A DNA stretch of 64,000 nt, taken from Astrothelium macrocarpum. Its lineage: Eukaryota > Ascomycota > Dothideomycetes > Trypetheliales > Trypetheliaceae. Below the pieces are notes generated by a model. The model saw nothing but the letters and a program-made list of their open reading frames with translations, ran no database searches and was not told the DNA's origin. The DNA lies in NCBI GenBank assembly GCA_021030915.1, contig JAGEMR010000004.1:62001-126000 (forward strand), read 5' to 3'. Below are positions 59,931-64,000 of the stretch, one piece after another. A program made the position numbers and the translations under genes. Positions within the stretch are counted from its first letter, which is position 1. Each line of letters opens with the position of its first letter.

Positions 59931-60049
59931 TATTCCGTCTCGGAGACAAACTAAATGCTCTCCTCTTTCCTAGCAGTCTACAGCTTCTATTTGCCTTGCA
60001 TACAGCGCAATTGCTTCTTGGCATTTGAGTTTCATTCACAGACCTCACA
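59931..60049. other. Short upstream region of the PSD-like gene
   Basis: Immediate upstream sequence of the decarboxylase gene. Nothing notable seen. Confidence 0.3.
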
Positions 60050-61630
60050 ATGCCTTTCCAATGTTCGGATACAGAGCGTGGACCTCTTGACCCTCTTGTA
60101 CAACAACTCAAAACCCTACTGGAAAAAGAGGGACAATTGGATGTGCTTGACGCTGCTGTCAAGCAGGCTGTTGACGATGGCATTTCTGAACTTATTGAGT
60201 GGAACATTCTCTCTGGTGACGACTATTTCCAATACGCAAGTTGCTTGCTGAAAAGCTGGATTCCGTCCGAGGATAGCACAGGAGAGTTTATTTACCATGT
60301 GATCACTGTATTCTATTGTGAGTTTCTCCAGAAATTTTGTCTGACTTCGGTTTGACCACGCTGTCAATACACCAAAACTCCCCTTATTTGACAAACTTGT
60401 CCCTTCTCTCCTAATCTATCACTTCCTGTCGCGTTGCTTTCATTGCTTTAAAACGATAGGAAGTCCAATTTATCGTCGACAGACATTCTCGATGCGCCCA
60501 TAATCAATTGTCTTCAGACCCCGATTATTCCTTCCTCAATTGGGTCTGATGATCTGCCACTCATCACGGACATATCGGGCTGGATTATTCAATATGCAAA
60601 GACAATGGGCCAATCACTCAACAGACCTAATTCTATCACTCCAGAGAGCTACCAGTCATTCTGTAGCTCACCCAAATACCGCATGGAAGACTACCACATC
60701 CCAAATCCTAAAGACCCAGTTGGAGGATTTAACTCCTTCAATGAATTATTCTGTAGACTCTTAAAGGAGAAATTCCCATATCCTAATGTGCGCCCGATTT
60801 GCGACTCTGATAACCCCAACATGGTGATCTTCCCGGCTGACTCTACTTTTGACGGATCCTGGAATGTTGACGATGATGACATGGTCACAATCAAGTATCT
60901 GCAATGGCCAATCAAAGTTTTACTTGCATCCACTCCTCAGCATTTCATTGATCGGTTCGCTGGTGGTGTATGGTGTCATGCATTTCTCAACACGTTCGAC
61001 TATCACCGCCAACACGCGCCTGTATCGGGAGAGGTAAGTGCCTTACGCTCACATACAGATTCAACTCTCAGACAAGACTTCCTTTCTCTTGATTATTGTG
61101 CAGTCTCATTTTTGGGTTTCTCGTGCTGCAGACTATACTGCCCAATCCCATCTTCATGCGATCTCGAGGTATAGTTTCTAACTGATTGATAGATTGTATG
61201 GCAAAAAGTTATTCCTGGTCTCTGCTACCTCGATGTAGATGAGACGACAGATGAGAAGGGTAAGAAAAGACTGCAGCCGCATCGTCCTTTCCAGGGCAGG
61301 CTCGGCAATCCAGATGATGCACCGGGAGCGCAGCCTGATGCTCCAGATCATGCTGGATATCAGTTCATCCAAACAAGGGGCTGTATCATTATCGACACAG
61401 GTGACGATGGCAATGGTCTTGTTGCTGTTCTACCAGTTGGAATGGCACAAGTCTCTTCTGTGAGTCTTAGCCGAGAGCTTGGCAGCGTTCAAAAGGGTGA
61501 AGAGATATCATATTTTGAGTTTGGCGGCTCCGATGTTGTCCTTGTCTTTGAAAAGCGGGCTGAAGCGGGGCATTTTGCTGATCAAGGCAAACATCACTTC
61601 GTGGGTCAAGTATTGTGCCAATTCCATTAG
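60050..61630 (+). CDS. Phosphatidylserine decarboxylase-like protein (PLP-independent, pyruvoyl-type)
   Basis: Exons: 60050-60317, 60483-61033, 61193-61630. The introns, 165 and 159 nt, are longer than others in the window. Joins give FY-YILDAPII and VSGE-IVWQKVIPG. The product is about 418 aa. Family features: GFNSFNELFCRLLK near 187-200, VIFPADSTFDGSW, the FDYHRQHAPVSGE motif near 261-273, VAVLPVGMAQVSSV, and the C-terminal EISYFEFGGSDVVLVFEK. In the latter, the Ser near residue 386 corresponds to the self-cleaving serine that becomes the pyruvoyl group. There is no signal or mitochondrial targeting sequence and no C2 domain, so it is not the standard lipid-synthesis enzyme. It belongs to the short fungal PSD-like group that includes amino-acid decarboxylases of specialised metabolism. 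The substrate is unknown. Confidence 0.85.
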
Positions 61631-63482
61631 ACATAGCCAAGAGGACTGTTGGAATATCGGACAGATAACCGAGTCATCGCAGAAGCTCTTGCTATTACGA
61701 ATCTCTTTCATTCGAGAACTGTCTCATGGTCAGGCAATGCTAATTGATCCTCATGTGATTACAAAATAGAAAGCCTACAAGAGCTCGTTCTTTTTACGAA
61801 GTAATCCGCGCTAGCTGAGTGTTCATTCCCGGATGTTGTTTCTCATGACAGCATTTTATTGGAGTATATTCAGCCACCGTCTGCAGAGCAGGTGCCCAGC
61901 TCTAGTATAAAGAAGGCTATTCCTAACTGAGAATTCTCTCGTCAAGAACCAACAGGCGCCTGTGAGAGTTGTACTTGAAGTTAATTTGAGTTTGACGTAC
62001 TGTCTCCGCTAATACTTAGCGAACGATCTGCCTGAAAGCTGAAACTAGCTTCCATTATCTGTATAAGCTCTTTCGTATTCCTCGGATCTTCTTTACTTTC
62101 CCTCTTGCAACGATTAGTGGCTTCGATCATATGGATCGACAGACGTTGCTAGAGCGACACCGGACCATTTTGATGCAATCCACAGGTGTTAGAGCTACGG
62201 CGATGACGACTTGTTGCAGATCAGTCGGAAGTTTGTCAGCGTAATTTACTATTAGCGTTCCTCCCAAAACTTTGTACGCATACACGATAAGCCTGGGTAT
62301 CATGGTTTCATATACCTACCCAGTCGACAGCATTCTCTGTCTCGACCTCAAACGACAAGTTTGTCTGAAGGGATCAGTCACGGTTGTTTTCTGGGTATGC
62401 AAGCAATCATTACGGACTCCTTCGTTGAGAACAACCGAGATTGAGTGTTGAGCATGGGTTGGATTCAATCTACTATGTACTTTTGGCAGCCTTTACAAGG
62501 TCCGACTAATTGGTGAGAACAAAGCTAGAGTGAAGATTGCTACTATCGCGATCTTAGCTGTGGCCCTCCTTTTCGATGTCCTTCATTTTGAAAGAGCTCC
62601 AGTCTCCAATCCTCAATCTCACTACACATGGGAAGGGAGAAAAGATGGCGCCTGATCAATCGAGTGACTTGCCGCTTGCTGAAGGTCTAGTGACATGATT
62701 GTAGCATAGCCGGAAGGGTCTTCAGTCTGACAGGAAGGAGAATATAACTTTGAAGGAAGACGGACGTAATATTAAATGTGCACGGAGGGAGAGATGACTG
62801 GATCATTGCTCAGTCCTAATAAAAAGTGTTATTAGATAGTGTAACTAAAGCGAGAAAGCTAACAGCCTGCTATTTCTTGCATGGTGATTGCGTCGATGTC
62901 CAATGGGTGATCAGTGAACCCTGATGTTCACTAGTGGATATCCCAACCTAACTTATTTTGGTTAGAGCACAACGCTCGAACTAGCCGAATGTCGAGAATT
63001 TCCGGCATTCATTCGCTATTCATCATTCAACATCAATAATAAACTCTTGGAAGATGTTCTTAATGTGCAACGCTCAAGAAAAGTTTTCGATATTAATTGT
63101 GATTTGAAGTTTTGGGCTTAGCGACGATTGAGTCGTCAAAAGGGTAACACACTCATCAGTGTGAACACCAGGGTGATTAGTAGATATGTGAGAATGGCCA
63201 GTCCCATTGCAGTCAGCCTCACTTCCAGTGAGATCTTCAGAGCATGTGATCGATCCAAGCTATGGCGCGCCAGCCAATATCGATTGGCACGATCCACCTA
63301 CCTACTAACCTAAACTTCTCATGACTCGGTGTACTGTTCGAGAGTCTCTCTAATAAGTATTTGACGGATTATATCTCTTGAAGCCGGTAAAAGCTCTAGG
63401 TACAACCTCAATCCCTTATATCATCAGTGTCCGCACAGAGATCGCTAACACTATTCTAGTAGTGGCCATCACTGCTGTCGCA
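61631..63482. other. Intergenic
   Basis: No recognisable gene between the PSD-like gene and the F-box gene. AT-rich, with only short open frames. Confidence 0.5.
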
Positions 63483-64000
63483 ATGACCTCCAATTCCCGT
63501 TTCCCAAATCTCCCTGTAGAGATCCTGCAATCGATTGCGGGACTCGTAGATCAGACAATATTGCGTCTGGTCTCTAAGAAAATGAATGCTGCTATTTTAG
63601 ATGTCTTCGCACAAACATATCTGAGCGATTTACGATGCTACGTGATGAATCCAGCACGCTTGCAGCGATTGAAATGCATCACGTCTGAAGCGCATCTTGC
63701 TCATAAAATTGGGAAAGTAACTCTATGCTTAGACCCATTCGAATTGAAGTACGATAATGCCGTTCAAGTTGCGCCAGAGTGCATGAAACTACTGGAGTTC
63801 CAGAGTAAGAATCTAACAGTATCACAAGCGAAAGCTCGAGCATCTGTCACATGCGACGAGTACGGTCTTTACAACCAGAAGAAGCTAGATGAAGCTCTTC
63901 TCGTGTCCATATTGTGGGATCTGAAAAAAGCTCAGTGTTCGAACATCGCTCTTGACTTATTCCAAGATGTTGAATACGCCAATATGGTTAGAATGAGGCA
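63483..64000 (+). CDS. F-box protein, N-terminal part (runs off the window)
   Basis: The frame is open from the ATG at 63483 to the window edge (172 codons, no stop). Residues about 5-45 form a compact F-box-like motif (RFPNLPVEILQSIAGLVDQT, then ILRLVSKKMNAAI). The following helices (LQRLKCITSEAHLAHKIGKV) match the usual fungal F-box layout, in which a variable or leucine-rich region follows. F-box proteins link substrates to SCF ubiquitin ligases; the substrate is unknown. Many ascomycetes carry large, fast-evolving families of such genes in accessory regions. An intron before the window end cannot be excluded. Confidence 0.7.
   Translation, partial: MTSNSRFPNLPVEILQSIAGLVDQTILRLVSKKMNAAILDVFAQTYLSDLRCYVMNPARLQRLKCITSEAHLAHKIGKVTLCLDPFELKYDNAVQVAPECMKLLEFQSKNLTVSQAKARASVTCDEYGLYNQKKLDEALLVSILWDLKKAQCSNIALDLFQDVEYANMVRMR

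Noticed and set aside
60050..64000. Psilocybin-type or other tryptamine gene cluster around the PSD-like gene
   Set aside because: No methyltransferase, kinase, P450 or transporter is visible nearby within the window; the neighbours are HET and F-box genes.
1..64000. CRISPR arrays, bacterial operons, prophage or IS elements
   Set aside because: No regularly spaced direct repeats, inverted-repeat-bounded transposase frames or bacterial-style gene packing; spliced genes show a eukaryotic genome.

Overview
The window looks like nuclear DNA of a filamentous ascomycete (Pezizomycotina). Support: spliced genes with short GT-AG introns (mostly 48-70 nt, often with CTAAC or CTGAC branch sites), fungal-restricted families (neutral trehalase, Clr2-type silencing protein, HET-domain protein, NACHT-WD40 relic, zinc-cluster regulator relic), no operons and no bacterial ribosome-binding sites. 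The class cannot be settled by eye. All exon joins were read by hand from splice signals and frame continuity.

Layout. 1-3.6 kb: no gene seen. 3.7-4.4 kb: unknown acidic-tailed protein. 5.4-7.8 kb: neutral trehalase. 8.9-11.2 kb: coiled-coil scaffold-like protein. 12.8-13.8 kb: single-pass membrane protein. 15.6-17.6 kb: secreted GH15 glucoamylase. 17.8-19.0 kb (minus): type II membrane protein. 19.8-21.9 kb: Clr2-like silencing factor. 22.6-23.5 kb: SAM + HMG-box protein. 24.8-29.2 kb: very long Ala/Pro/Glu low-complexity protein, convergent with a Gag-like, polyproline protein at 29.8-31.7 kb (minus). 31.7-41.8 kb is gene-poor: a tRNA-like element, a small secreted cysteine-rich protein (35.3 kb) and a decayed NACHT-WD40 gene (37.5-40.6 kb). 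41.8-48.0 kb returns to housekeeping genes, all on minus: a coiled-coil protein, an augmin HAUS8-like protein and 6-phosphogluconolactonase. 48-64 kb is accessory-like: a paralogue of the 12.8 kb membrane protein (51.6 kb), relics of a regulator (54-55.5 kb), an intact HET gene (55.6-57.5 kb), a small coding-like fragment (59.5 kb), a PSD-like decarboxylase (60.0-61.6 kb) and the 5' part of an F-box gene running off the end.

Functional themes: carbon release (trehalase, glucoamylase) and the pentose phosphate pathway (6-phosphogluconolactonase); chromatin and transcription (Clr2-like next to SAM-HMG); allorecognition (HET, NLR relic). The most striking sequence-level observations are: (a) the dispersed pair of membrane-receptor-like paralogues; (b) the NLR pseudogene, whose stops mostly look like C-to-T or G-to-A changes; (c) a Gag-like core in an otherwise host-like gene; (d) a repeated pattern of very GC-rich 3' coding ends; (e) the PSD-like decarboxylase of the group that includes small-molecule amino-acid decarboxylases. 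No clearly new multi-gene system could be demonstrated.
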